A stretch of 64,000 nt of DNA from Halotia wernerae (GTDB lineage: Bacteria > Cyanobacteriota > Cyanobacteriia > Cyanobacteriales > Nostocaceae), in NCBI GenBank assembly GCA_034931985.1, contig JAYGHB010000105.1:1-64000 (forward strand). Direction: 5' to 3'. How positions within the stretch are numbered: the first letter of the stretch is position 1; each line of letters opens with the position of its first letter. The notes beneath the pieces are model-generated. The model saw only the letters and a program-made list of their open reading frames with translations. It searched no databases and was not told where the DNA came from. This document shows positions 1 to 9,436 of the stretch, in pieces. A program made the translations under genes and the position numbers.

Positions 1-272
1 AAGACTTCTTTCTTTTGCCTTTTGACTTTTTACTTTTGCTTTCTCGTACTAGCTTGACACTCCTGTCATGCTGAGAAGTGTCAACTAACTTATCTGAGCA
101 GACACCACAACATCACAGTATGTCAAGATGGTATCTGTAACATAACTATTAACACCAAAATTTCTGGATAAAATCAGCAATAATGGTAGCTCTAGGGTAA
201 ATATCGCACAAAATAGCCTTTGCTACAGGCGATCGCCTACTAGCGTGTCAAGGCTAAAATAGTGCGTTAAGT

Positions 273-344
273 GTAGGTTGGGTTGAGCGAAGCAAAACCC
301 AACATCCTGACCCGTGTTGGGTCTCATTCTTCGACCCAACTTAC
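273..344. repeat. GTAGGTTGGG-type imperfect palindrome
   Basis: The left side starts GTAGGTTGGGTT and the right side ends GACCCAACTTAC, with an internal CCCAACA / TGTTGGG pair, so the segment can fold into a long imperfect hairpin. A related palindrome occupies the core of the element at 29325-29474. The family is inferred from these two copies. Confidence 0.7.
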
Positions 345-389
345 AGTTTTTTTTGCATCAATTTAGTTTTGTCACGCCACTACTACCTC

Positions 390-480
390 AGGACTTACGC
401 AAAATATCTCTCAAACTCTTATTTCTCTGTGTTCTCTGTGCCTCTGTGGTGCGATTTTCCGTTACTTGTGCGTAAGTCCT
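390..480. mobile_element. MITE-like element, 12-bp terminal inverted repeats
   Basis: The 91-bp segment begins AGGACTTACGCA and ends TGCGTAAGTCCT, a perfect 12-bp inverted repeat. The interior is non-coding and pyrimidine-rich. Related partial sequences occur at about 11058-11150 (AGGACTTATGCA end) and about 58695-58760 (GTGCGTAAGTTCT end). No transposase is present, so this would be a non-autonomous element. No clear target-site duplication was identified. Confidence 0.7.
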
Positions 481-578
481 ATACCTTTTAAAATACACAA
501 CTTCAGAGTCAAGATTAGAGTTACATTGCCGAAAATCTTAGTATCATTACATTTACCAATTCCCAATCCCAAATCGGT

Positions 579-3500
579 ATGTCTCCACTCGGTGTTGCTA
601 CCAGTCACTCAACTCATATTCTAGAAGTAGGGGAAACTAAACTTTGGCTATTGCTAGTGGGAGTCAACCAATATCAAGATCAAAGACTACCCTCCCTGCG
701 CTACTCAGCTGTTGATTGTCAAGGTTTGGCAGCTGCTTTAGCAGATGCAACCCAAGGATTCCCCCATAAAGAAGAACGGATTTACCACGATTTTGCTTCC
801 CAATTGCCCACCCTTACTACTGTGCGTGCCAGTTTAAGCCAAATTACGGCTGCGGCTCAACCACAAGACACGATTTTATTTTATTTTTCCGGACATGGAA
901 TACTAGAGCCAAATTCGCAGCAAGCAGTTTTGTGTCTGACAGATACTCAAACAGACAACCTACTCAACACAAGTTTAAGTTTACAAGAACTTTTGCAATT
1001 GTTAGGAGATAGTAAAGCGCAAACTCAGTTAGTCTGGCTAGATGCTTGTCATAGTGGTAGCTTGACATTTAGAGGAGCCAGAAGCAACCCAACAGTACCA
1101 CCTTTGCCCAACCCTACACCCCAGATGGTGGAAGTATTACGCCAACAAGCCAAACAAAGCAAAGGATTTTACGCTCTACTTTCTTGTGATACCAATCAAC
1201 AATCTTGGGAATTTCCCGAATTGGGACATGGAGTAGTTACTTATTACTTGATGCGTGGGTTGCGTGGTGAAGCAGCTGATGCACAGGGTTTAATTGATGC
1301 TGACGGACTTTATCGCTATGTTTATCATCAGACGCGGCAATATATTGAGCAAACAAATCAGCAATTACGGCTAATTAATCAACAAAACAGAACCAGAGGC
1401 GATACCAAGCTTTATTCTGAATACCCACAGCAAACTCCCAAGCGCATTGTTGAAGGAGTGGGAGAAGTGATTCTAGGATTCAAACCAGCGGTTGTAGAAT
1501 TATCCCATCCACGACAGGCGCTAATTTTAGAAGGACTTGCTACCAATCAAACTACTCTGGCTTTGAGCAAATTACTTAAGAGTGTTGGTGGTTTTGAGTT
1601 AGAATATTGGCCGCGATCGCAAAACAATACTATTAAAGATCTACACGCAGCTATTCAGGAATGTTTATCCAGCACTGAATCAGAAACTCAACATCATCTC
1701 GATACTTTTGCCACAGTATTATTATATCTGCGTGGCAAACTAAAAGAATCTGAAGCTGGTGAAGCTGCCTTGATCATGGCAGAAGACACCCGCCTAAGTC
1801 GTTCTTGGTTAAGACAACAACTCCGACGTTCTCCTTATACCCAACAAATCATTATCTTAGATTGCTTTATAGAAGCACATAGCTGTACATCTTTACAAGA
1901 TTGGGTAGAAGACTTACAACTGGGGGCTGAGCAAGGACAGTGTATCATTGCTGCTAATTCCCCCAAAGAACAACCCGAACTATTCGCTCAGGTTTTACAC
2001 TCAACTTTGCAAGCAGCCCAACAAAAACCTAGCTTATCAGCAGCCGCTTGGATTACGCAATTACAATTAGCTTGTAAAGATGACTTGCAACTGCATATTT
2101 GGCTATCTGGTACACAAGGCGTTATTGAAGTTATACCCGCTAGTAAAAGCATTAAGTCCACAGGTGCTATTGATTTAGGAGTTTGTCCTTACCGGGGATT
2201 GCGGGCTTTTAAAGAAGCAGATGCTCAGTATTTTTACGGTAGAGAAACTATAACTGGGCAACTGATTAGCGACTTGGGACTGAAATCATTTATTGCTGTG
2301 GTGGGAGCTTCCGGTAGTGGCAAATCTTCTGTAGTACAGGCGGGTTTAATTGCTCAACTGCGACTTGGGAAACAGCTACCAGGTAGTCAAGACTGGTGGA
2401 TCAAAAGCTTTCGTCCTGGTGCAAGTCCCTTAGAAGCTTTATCGCGGTGCTTAGTAGATAGCGGGACAAAACGAGAAAAATCCTACCAGCAAATGCAATT
2501 AGAAGGAATGTTGTACCAAGGAGTAAAAGGATTTGCTCACTGGGTACTTCAGCAACCAGAAGCAATGGTCGTTTTGGTGATAGACCAATTTGAAGAATTA
2601 TTCACCCTTGCACCTAGTGAAGATCGACAACGTTTTTTAGAAACTGTTTTGGGGACGCTGGAGTATGCACCAGACAAGTTTAAATTGATTATAACTTTGC
2701 GGGCAGATTTTATCGCCCCTTGTTTAGAAATACCGACATTAGCTAAGCTTTTGCAAGAATCGAGTCTACTGCTTCCTCCTTGCTTAACTGAAGCAGAGTA
2801 TCGCCGCATCATTATTAACCCCGCTGAACAAGTAGGTTTAACAGTCGAGTCAGAATTAGTGGAAGTGCTAATCCAGGAGTTAAATCAATCTCCAGGAGAT
2901 TTACCTTTATTAGAATTTGTATTAGAACAATTATGGGAATTTCGTGAGCATGGTGTAATCACCTTACAAACGTACCAACAAAACTTGGGTGGCATTAAAG
3001 GGACACTGGAAAGCAAAGCACAAGCAGTTTACGACAGTTTAGACCCAGAAGCACAAGAATGTACCCGCTGGATTTTCTTGTCGCTGACGCAGTTAGGTGA
3101 AGGTACAGAAGACACTAGACGACGGATACTTAAATCCGAGTTAATCGTTAAAAAATACCCTGTGGCATTGGTTGAAAGAACATTGCAGGTTTTAACTGCT
3201 GCCAAGTTGATAGTTGTGAATTTAGAAGGAGACGAAAAGCAAACAAGCAAAGGAGAACAAGACAGCAATTGTTTCTTTCCTACTCCCCCCGTAACTATAG
3301 AAGTAGCCCATGAAGTATTAATTCGTTACTGGTCAACATTGCGATGGTGGCTAGAAGAAAATCGTACCCGTTTGCGATCGCAACGTCAAATTGAGCAAGC
3401 AGCAGCTTTGTGGAAGCACAATGACGAACAATCTGATTTTCTATTACAAGGTGTGCGCCTAGCAGAAGCGGAAGAAATTTATCTCAATTACACCGATGAA

Positions 3501-5702
3501 CTATCTTTTGATGTCCAATGTTTTATTGAAGCTTGTTTAATCGCAAGACAAAGACAACAACAAAAAGAAAAAAACAGACTCAGACAAGCTCAAAGAACTA
3601 TAGCAACGATCAGTATTTTAGGACTGACTGCTTTCGGTTTAGCTGTTTTAGCTTACCAGCAAACTCAAAAAGCTCAGTTACAAGAAATACAGGCTCTCAA
3701 TTCTTTGTCGGAAAACTTCCTTCTTTCTAATCAACAATTAGAAGCATTATTAGCTAGTGTGCAAGCTGGGAAGGAATTACAACAAATTGCCCCTGCAATT
3801 CCAATAGATGTTCAAACTCAAACTGCAACCATCCTCCAGCAAGCAGTTTATGGAACTCAAGAACGCAATCGCTTGATGCATAATTCTTGGGTAACTAGCG
3901 TTAGTTTCTCACCAGATGGTCAAATGCTGGCCTCTGGTGGTGCTGACAACACCATTCAGCTGTGGAGTGACAGTGGTAAGTTACTCGCAACTCTTAACGG
4001 ACATAGTGATGGAGTCAATAGTGTCAGTTTCTCACCGGATGGTCAAATGTTAGCCTCTGCTAGTACTGACAATACCATCAAACTCTGGAGTCGCAATGGC
4101 AAGTTACTCGCAACTCTTAATGGACATAGCGATGGAGTCAATAGCGTCAGTTTCTCACCTAACGGTAAACTTATCGCCTCTGGTAGCAATGACAATACCA
4201 TCAAACTCTGGAGTATTAGCGGCAAATTACTTGCAACTTTCAGCGGACACAGCCAGGGTGTGAACAGCATCAGTTTTTCCCCAGCAGGTGATATGATTGC
4301 CTCCGCCAGTGATGATGGCACAGTAAAACTTTGGAGTTTAGATGGTCGCCTTTTCACAACCATACCAGCACATACCAAAGAAGTTTTAGGTGTCAGTTTT
4401 AGCCCCGATGGACAGACAATTGCTTCTGCTAGTGCCGATAATACTGTTAAACTCTGGAGTCGTCAGGGTACTTTGCTGCGGACTCTTGAGGGACATAAAG
4501 ATCGTGTTTGGCAAGTTATTTTCTCACCAAACGGGAGAATAATTGCCTCAGCCAGTGCTGATAAAACTATCAAACTCTGGAGTCGTGATGGCAACCTGCT
4601 GACTACTCTTGCGGGACATAACCATGAGGTGAATAGTTTAAGTTTTAGTCCAGACAGTAAGACTATCGCCTCAGCTAGTGATGACAACACCGTTAGACTT
4701 TGGAATCTAGAGCGAACGTTGCCAAAAACCTTTTATGGACATAGAGGCAGTGTGAATAAGGTTAGTTTTATCTCTAATGGTAGTACCATTGCCTCGCTCA
4801 GCGCTGATAACACCATGAAACTCTGGAGTTTGGATGGTCGTATGCTCAAAAATTTGACCTCTCCAGTTAATAATGTTACTAGTATTAGCTTTACTTCTGA
4901 TGGCAACATAGTTGCTTTAGCCATTGCCAACCAGACTATCCAAATTCGTCAGCGGGAGGGTACTTTGCTCCACACTCTTGGGGGTCATACCCAGTGGATA
5001 ATGAGCATGGATTTCAGCCCTGATAATCAAACTCTAGCCTCAGCCAGTGCCGACAAAACCATCAAACTCTGGAGTTTGGATGGTCGCCTGCTGAAAACCC
5101 TGCAAGGACATAGTGGTTGGGTAACTAACGTCAAATTTAGCCCAGACGGCAAAACTATTGCCTCCGCCAGTGCAGATAAAACTATTAAACTCTGGAGTCT
5201 TGAGGGTCGTCTGCTGAAAACCCTGCAAGGACATAGCGCTAGTGTCTGGGGTATTAGCTTCGCTCCCGATGGTCAAACTATTGCCTCAGCCAGTCAAGAC
5301 AAAACCATCAAAATCTGGAGCCTGGATGGTTACCTACTCAAAACCCTGCAAGGACATAGCGATTTGGTTGTTGATGTGAGTTTCTCCCCAGATAGTAAGA
5401 TGATTGCCTCAGCCAGTGATGACGGTAGCATCAAACTTTGGAATGTTGCTAATGGGACTTTGCTCAAAACTTTCTCAGGTCATCAGGGTGGTGTAAGAAG
5501 CGTGAGTTTTAGCCCTGACGGCAAAATGCTGGTTTCCGGTGGTCAGGATGCCACAGTCAAACTCTGGAATCTGGAAGGAATAGAGCTACAAACATTAGAT
5601 CTTAATCAGTTACTCACTCAAGCCTGCGATCGCCTGCACGATTATCTGATCACTAATCCTAATATCACTCAAGAAGAATATCAACGTTGTTTAAGCAATT
5701 GA
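579..5702 (+). CDS. Caspase-like peptidase / STAND NTPase / WD40 protein
   Basis: A 1707-residue modular protein. The N-terminus is a caspase-fold (C14, orthocaspase-like) peptidase with the catalytic dyad visible: His106 in FSGHG and Cys157 in DACHSG. A STAND-type P-loop NTPase follows, with Walker A GASGSGKSS near 576-584 and Walker B VLVIDQFEELF near 665-675. A hydrophobic segment at about 1007-1026 could anchor it in the membrane. The C-terminal part (about 1100-1670) holds roughly 14 WD40 repeats, enough for two seven-bladed propellers, then a short conserved-looking tail. Several WD40 units are nearly identical at DNA level with a spacing near 123 bp. Proteins of this design are known in filamentous cyanobacteria and are thought to be signal-gated proteases for stress response, cell death or phage defence. 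The trigger and substrate here are unknown. Confidence 0.93.
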   Translation: MSPLGVATSHSTHILEVGETKLWLLLVGVNQYQDQRLPSLRYSAVDCQGLAAALADATQGFPHKEERIYHDFASQLPTLTTVRASLSQITAAAQPQDTILFYFSGHGILEPNSQQAVLCLTDTQTDNLLNTSLSLQELLQLLGDSKAQTQLVWLDACHSGSLTFRGARSNPTVPPLPNPTPQMVEVLRQQAKQSKGFYALLSCDTNQQSWEFPELGHGVVTYYLMRGLRGEAADAQGLIDADGLYRYVYHQTRQYIEQTNQQLRLINQQNRTRGDTKLYSEYPQQTPKRIVEGVGEVILGFKPAVVELSHPRQALILEGLATNQTTLALSKLLKSVGGFELEYWPRSQNNTIKDLHAAIQECLSSTESETQHHLDTFATVLLYLRGKLKESEAGEAALIMAEDTRLSRSWLRQQLRRSPYTQQIIILDCFIEAHSCTSLQDWVEDLQLGAEQGQCIIAANSPKEQPELFAQVLHSTLQAAQQKPSLSAAAWITQLQLACKDDLQLHIWLSGTQGVIEVIPASKSIKSTGAIDLGVCPYRGLRAFKEADAQYFYGRETITGQLISDLGLKSFIAVVGASGSGKSSVVQAGLIAQLRLGKQLPGSQDWWIKSFRPGASPLEALSRCLVDSGTKREKSYQQMQLEGMLYQGVKGFAHWVLQQPEAMVVLVIDQFEELFTLAPSEDRQRFLETVLGTLEYAPDKFKLIITLRADFIAPCLEIPTLAKLLQESSLLLPPCLTEAEYRRIIINPAEQVGLTVESELVEVLIQELNQSPGDLPLLEFVLEQLWEFREHGVITLQTYQQNLGGIKGTLESKAQAVYDSLDPEAQECTRWIFLSLTQLGEGTEDTRRRILKSELIVKKYPVALVERTLQVLTAAKLIVVNLEGDEKQTSKGEQDSNCFFPTPPVTIEVAHEVLIRYWSTLRWWLEENRTRLRSQRQIEQAAALWKHNDEQSDFLLQGVRLAEAEEIYLNYTDELSFDVQCFIEACLIARQRQQQKEKNRLRQAQRTIATISILGLTAFGLAVLAYQQTQKAQLQEIQALNSLSENFLLSNQQLEALLASVQAGKELQQIAPAIPIDVQTQTATILQQAVYGTQERNRLMHNSWVTSVSFSPDGQMLASGGADNTIQLWSDSGKLLATLNGHSDGVNSVSFSPDGQMLASASTDNTIKLWSRNGKLLATLNGHSDGVNSVSFSPNGKLIASGSNDNTIKLWSISGKLLATFSGHSQGVNSISFSPAGDMIASASDDGTVKLWSLDGRLFTTIPAHTKEVLGVSFSPDGQTIASASADNTVKLWSRQGTLLRTLEGHKDRVWQVIFSPNGRIIASASADKTIKLWSRDGNLLTTLAGHNHEVNSLSFSPDSKTIASASDDNTVRLWNLERTLPKTFYGHRGSVNKVSFISNGSTIASLSADNTMKLWSLDGRMLKNLTSPVNNVTSISFTSDGNIVALAIANQTIQIRQREGTLLHTLGGHTQWIMSMDFSPDNQTLASASADKTIKLWSLDGRLLKTLQGHSGWVTNVKFSPDGKTIASASADKTIKLWSLEGRLLKTLQGHSASVWGISFAPDGQTIASASQDKTIKIWSLDGYLLKTLQGHSDLVVDVSFSPDSKMIASASDDGSIKLWNVANGTLLKTFSGHQGGVRSVSFSPDGKMLVSGGQDATVKLWNLEGIELQTLDLNQLLTQACDRLHDYLITNPNITQEEYQRCLSN

Positions 5703-5846
5703 AGATTTGTTACATAACTTAATAATTTTCTTGTTGATCGCCTTATTCCCTAGCCTCAAAAAATCAGTTAAGCTGCTTGACTACTCCCCGCGATCAACCG
5801 ACGGAGATTGTGAAGTCAAAATTTATTGGGATTTTGCTGTAAAGTA

Positions 5847-5919
<73 letters not shown>

Positions 5920-5995
5920 GTGGACTTTTTTATTAGCCACGATTAATCAATGTAGCAAACATCAAATGATTTAGCAAGAGGTTAGCAGAAAAAAA

Positions 5996-6865
5996 CTATG
6001 CTATTTTCAACCTTAACTTGACGACAATAAAAACGACTGCAAACAGCAGAAACTGGACAAGTACAATACTAGGGCCAGAAGCAAGGTTAAAAATACCTGA
6101 GACAATAATGCCAGCAATGCTGCTACTGAAACCAACTATCACTGAAATAATCAGAAAATGGCGAAAGTGATGACTCATCAGTTTTGCGGTTGAAGCAGGA
6201 ATCACCAAAAAGGCATTCACCAGTAAAACACCGACAGCTTTAATCGCTACGGCTACGGCTAGTGAAAGCAAGACGACAAAGCCATAGCGATATAGTTGGA
6301 CTGGAATACCTTGTACTTGGGCTACATCGGAGTTAAGGGTCAATAAAATTTGCTGTCGTAGAGTTGATAGTAAAAATATGCTACTGCCAACAAGTACAAG
6401 TAGCGTCAACATTAAATCAGTGGTATCGATAGCAAGAATATCGCCGAAAAGTACTGCCATCAAGTTACCGCGATATCCTTTTATAAGACTAGTAAGAATC
6501 ACACCGATCGCTAATGCTCCTGACAGCACGATACTGAGTACGCTATCGCTAGCTAAATCGGTTTTGTCAATAAAGTAGAGGACAACAACGCCAAAAAGTA
6601 AGGTAAAAGGTAACAGCATCCCAGTAGGATTGACCTGTAACAGCACACCTAACGCTACTCCTACTAATGCTGCATGACCCACAGCATGGCTGAAAAACGA
6701 TAGCTGGCGCAAGGTGACAAAACTGCCAAGCAAACCTCCCAGTATCCCCATTAATACAGCACCTGCGATCGCTCGCTGCATGAAAGGGAATTGCAACAAC
6801 TTCACCAAGTCATGATTATTAGTTACGGCTAGTGCAATTATCTGGTAATGATCATAGAAATACAT
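5996..6865 (-). CDS. znuB: Zinc ABC transporter permease
   Basis: A 289-residue polytopic membrane protein of the ABC-3 permease family (ZnuB/MntB type) with about eight hydrophobic segments. The segment LRQLSFFSHAVGHAALVGVA near residues 52-71 is characteristic of these permeases. It would form the inner-membrane channel for the ATPase encoded 3 bp upstream and the binding protein upstream of that. Zinc rather than manganese is inferred from the binding protein's ligands. Length is normal for the family. Confidence 0.9.
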   Translation of the reverse strand: MYFYDHYQIIALAVTNNHDLVKLLQFPFMQRAIAGAVLMGILGGLLGSFVTLRQLSFFSHAVGHAALVGVALGVLLQVNPTGMLLPFTLLFGVVVLYFIDKTDLASDSVLSIVLSGALAIGVILTSLIKGYRGNLMAVLFGDILAIDTTDLMLTLLVLVGSSIFLLSTLRQQILLTLNSDVAQVQGIPVQLYRYGFVVLLSLAVAVAIKAVGVLLVNAFLVIPASTAKLMSHHFRHFLIISVIVGFSSSIAGIIVSGIFNLASGPSIVLVQFLLFAVVFIVVKLRLKIA

Positions 6866-6868
6866 AAC

Positions 6869-7642
6869 TCAATTGTGGTGGTGTTGGTAGCGACTGAATC
6901 CTGGGCCGTAGGTTGCTAAAAGGTTTTGGGGTGAAAGAGCAATTTCCGGCTGTCCGGTACAAACGACAGTTTGGTTGAGACAAAGGACGCGATCGCAATG
7001 GCGGCTCACCATATCAATATCGTGGGAAACCTGTAACACTGTCCAACCCTCTTCTTGTTTGAGTTCATTCAGCAAAGCATAAAAATCGGTTGTACCTTGC
7101 ACATCTACCCCAGCAAAGGCTTCATCTAATACTAAAAGTTTTCGCGGTCTCACCAAACAATAAGCTAATAATACCCGTTTAAGTTGACCACCGCTAAGAG
7201 TACCAATAGCTTGATATCGTAGATGATAAGCATCGATTCGCTGTAAAGCTTCTATAATTGCTGTTGATTTTTCTTGGTTTTGTCTCCATAACCTTGGGAA
7301 AAATGCACTCGCTGTTTTGGCTTCACTAGTCCATCCCAATCCTACCAACTCACTAACTGAGATCGGAAAACTGCGGTCAAAAATGAAATTTTGCGGCATA
7401 TAACCCAATAAATGACGCAAATTTCCCAGTCTAGGAATTGGACGACCAAATATTTCAATCTTGCCAGCACTACGCGGAATCAAATCTAAAACCGCTTTGA
7501 CCAAAGTACTTTTACCCGCGCCGTTGGGGCCAACTATCGCTGTATCTGTTCCTGGCAATAATTCAAAAGCAACGTCCCGCACAGCTAAATGACTACCTTG
7601 ATATACAGTTAATCCCTCTACTTTTAAAATTGGCGTGGTCAT
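6869..7642 (-). CDS. znuC: Zinc ABC transporter ATP-binding protein
   Basis: A 257-residue ABC ATPase. Walker A is GPNGAGKST, the signature motif is LSGGQLKRV, Walker B is LLVLDEAFAGVD and the switch histidine is in QVSHD. This arrangement is standard for metal-uptake ABC ATPases. The gene is the middle member of a three-gene operon, 51 bp after the substrate-binding gene and 3 bp before the permease. It couples ATP hydrolysis to metal import at the plasma membrane. The C-terminus ends in RYQHHHN, a mildly His-rich tail. Confidence 0.92.
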   Translation of the reverse strand: MTTPILKVEGLTVYQGSHLAVRDVAFELLPGTDTAIVGPNGAGKSTLVKAVLDLIPRSAGKIEIFGRPIPRLGNLRHLLGYMPQNFIFDRSFPISVSELVGLGWTSEAKTASAFFPRLWRQNQEKSTAIIEALQRIDAYHLRYQAIGTLSGGQLKRVLLAYCLVRPRKLLVLDEAFAGVDVQGTTDFYALLNELKQEEGWTVLQVSHDIDMVSRHCDRVLCLNQTVVCTGQPEIALSPQNLLATYGPGFSRYQHHHN

Positions 7643-7693
7643 TATTTCTGGGTAATTAATTGATCATTGATGGTTAATTAGTCTTAATTAAAT

Positions 7694-8692
7694 CTACTTG
7701 CACGCAGTTTGCAGAGTTTGCAAGTTAGCTTTCATTGCTTGGAAATAATACTGCGGATTTGTTTCGCCAGTTTCTAAAGAGTCCAAAGTACGCAAAGTTA
7801 AATTTAAGTCTTGGGAGAGACTTTTTAACAACTTATTATCTACCCCTGGCTCACTAAACAAAGCTTTAACTTTGTATTTTTTCACTGTATTAACTGCATT
7901 TTGTACATCTGCTGGTGAAAGTTGGTCTTCAGGAATTTCCACTACGGCAACTTGTTTAATATTATATCTTTGAGCTAAATAAGGATAGGCATCATGAAAG
8001 GTGATGAAAGTGCAATTGGGAGTTTTCTGCAAAGTTTGTTGAAACTCGCTATTTAAAGCTTCCAATTCCTGAATATAAGCCGCAGCATTTGCTTCATAAA
8101 TAGTTTTATTTCTAGGATCAGCAGCTATTAATCCATCCCGGATATTTGTTACCTGCTGTTTTGCTAAAACTGGATCTAACCAAACATGAGGATTACCTTC
8201 AGCGTGTTCATGTTCTTTTTCCTGCGTTGTTGTTGTTTCAATGGGTGAAATTTCATTTAAGGGTTTAATCCCTTTGCTGGCATCAATTTCTGTCAACTTC
8301 GGATTTTGGGCATTTTTTACAGTGTCTTTCAGAAATTCCTCCAACCCCAAACCATTTTTTACTAGCACATTTGCAGTAGCGATCGCCTTGACATTCTCTG
8401 GTGTCGCTTGATACTCATGTACTTCCGTTCCCGGTGGAACTAAAATTGCCACATCTGCTGCATCCCCAACCACCGCTTTAGTAAATAAATAAATCGGTAA
8501 AAATGTTGTCACCACTTTGGTTTTTTCTGACGGTACTGAGGGAGTAGACGCTGCTTCTTGCGCTTGCGGCGACTGCTGCGAATTTGTTCCCTGATTGGTG
8601 TTTGATTGGTTACAGCCACCAATTGTGGAAAATACGAGCAGAGCAATTAAGGATAAGATGCCTGTTTTACATTCTCTACCAGTCAGAATCAC
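7694..8692 (-). CDS. znuA: Zinc-binding lipoprotein of ABC transporter
   Basis: A 332-residue cluster A-I metal-binding protein. An N-terminal hydrophobic segment ends in a lipobox-like STIGGC, so it is probably a periplasmic lipoprotein. Ligand-type residues are visible: His in PPGTEVHEYQ, His in the NPHVWLD motif, and His in TFHDAYPYLA where manganese-type proteins usually have Glu; this favours zinc. A charged His-containing loop (EKEHEHAEGNPH) just before the second ligand also fits ZnuA. It is first in the operon, downstream of Fur-family boxes at 8746-8793, so repression by Zur under zinc sufficiency is likely. Confidence 0.9.
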   Translation of the reverse strand: MILTGRECKTGILSLIALLVFSTIGGCNQSNTNQGTNSQQSPQAQEAASTPSVPSEKTKVVTTFLPIYLFTKAVVGDAADVAILVPPGTEVHEYQATPENVKAIATANVLVKNGLGLEEFLKDTVKNAQNPKLTEIDASKGIKPLNEISPIETTTTQEKEHEHAEGNPHVWLDPVLAKQQVTNIRDGLIAADPRNKTIYEANAAAYIQELEALNSEFQQTLQKTPNCTFITFHDAYPYLAQRYNIKQVAVVEIPEDQLSPADVQNAVNTVKKYKVKALFSEPGVDNKLLKSLSQDLNLTLRTLDSLETGETNPQYYFQAMKANLQTLQTACK

Positions 8693-8745
8693 CGTGTTTT
8701 CTCCTTCAACAAGATACTTGCTTTGCTTTGGTCAAAGTTTTTATT

Positions 8746-8764
8746 GAGAATGAGACTTATTCTA
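8746..8764. promoter_or_regulatory. Second, weaker Fur-family box
   Basis: The sequence GAGAATGAGACTTATTCTA matches the Fur consensus at 13 of 19 positions and contains an inverted AGAAT/ATTCT pair. It lies between the stronger box and znuA, so the two could bind repressor dimers in tandem. Confidence 0.45.
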
Positions 8765-8774
8765 CACTGTATAC

Positions 8775-8793
8775 TATAATAATTATCATTCTC
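8775..8793 (-). promoter_or_regulatory. Fur/Zur-family operator upstream of znuA
   Basis: On the reverse strand this reads GAGAATGATAATTATTATA, matching 16 of 19 positions of the classical Fur box GATAATGATAATCATTATC. It also contains TGATAATTATTA, close to the cyanobacterial Zur-type palindrome. It lies about 85-100 bp before the znuA start codon, a sensible operator position. Zur is inferred from the operon's function. Confidence 0.75.
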
Positions 8794-9436
8794 ATACAAC
8801 GCAGATTATATTCCTTTGTGTAAGCAATCACAGCAGCATCACTGCAAAGATGCTGTTATAGCTATCGCCAGCTAGTTTAGGACATAAACGGATCATAAAA
8901 CCCAGATATCAAAAGACTTTCAAGTCTGTCCCCCGTTCGCGTAGCGTCTCCCCTTCTCCCCTATCCATTACCCGGATCTTTCTTAATATTTGCGAGAGTA
9001 TTCACTCACGTTTTTTCTAACCTTGATTCGCTCGTAGTTAATTCTCAATAAAAACCTAATTTTAGCGAGAACATTAAGAGCTGATTTGTCAAGTATGCTT
9101 CACATCTCAGTGCTTAAGATTCCTACAAAACAAGCGTTTCAAGATTGTAAAGAAAGATGTGACTAATGGATAGCTCCTTTTGGGAGAGGCTAACGCCTGC
9201 CGTAGGATGCCCGTTCGCGTAGCGTCTCCTAAAGGAGAAGGGCTGTAGGGAGAAGACCGCACTTCTCTCCTGTCCCCAGTTCCCTGTTCCCTTTACTTAG
9301 TAAATGATGCTTTCTTGATTTTTGTATTAAAAAAATGCTAGCTACTGATAATATTTGAGAATACTTTTCAAGAAAGTGTGCCTTTAATTAAAGAGTGATG
9401 CGGGTACGACAGATGCTAAACGAGTGTGAGGGAAAA

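Larger units (their letters stand above)
1..578. repeat. Repeat-filled intergenic leader
   Basis: No gene is seen here. The stretch holds four separate repeats. Bases 1-53 are a pyrimidine-rich segment that recurs nearly unchanged at 44499-44557. Bases 54-84 form a hairpin with 8-bp arms (TTGACACT / AGTGTCAA). Bases 273-344 are an imperfect palindrome of the GTAGGTTGGG type. Bases 390-480 are a small element with perfect 12-bp inverted ends. The ATG of the following gene has no obvious Shine-Dalgarno sequence. Confidence 0.8.
8693..9394. repeat. Intergenic region with dispersed repeats
   Basis: Beyond the Fur-type boxes, no gene is seen. Bases about 8858-8931 are one copy of a roughly 75-bp repeat (core GTTTAGGACATAAAC) that recurs at about 19762 and 44570. 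It is followed at 8932-8960 and again at about 9176-9275 by GC-rich repeats with the core GTTCGCGTAGCGTCTCC. The second block has inverted parts (TCTCCTAAAGGAGA) and could fold. Confidence 0.75.

Noticed and set aside
4043..5276. Series of reverse-strand open frames over the WD40 region
   Set aside because: They repeat the same pattern every WD40 unit, which is a shadow of the repeated forward gene.
4000..5600. Tandem DNA repeats as a possible satellite or CRISPR-like array
   Set aside because: The 120-bp periodicity is fully explained by in-frame WD40 coding units.
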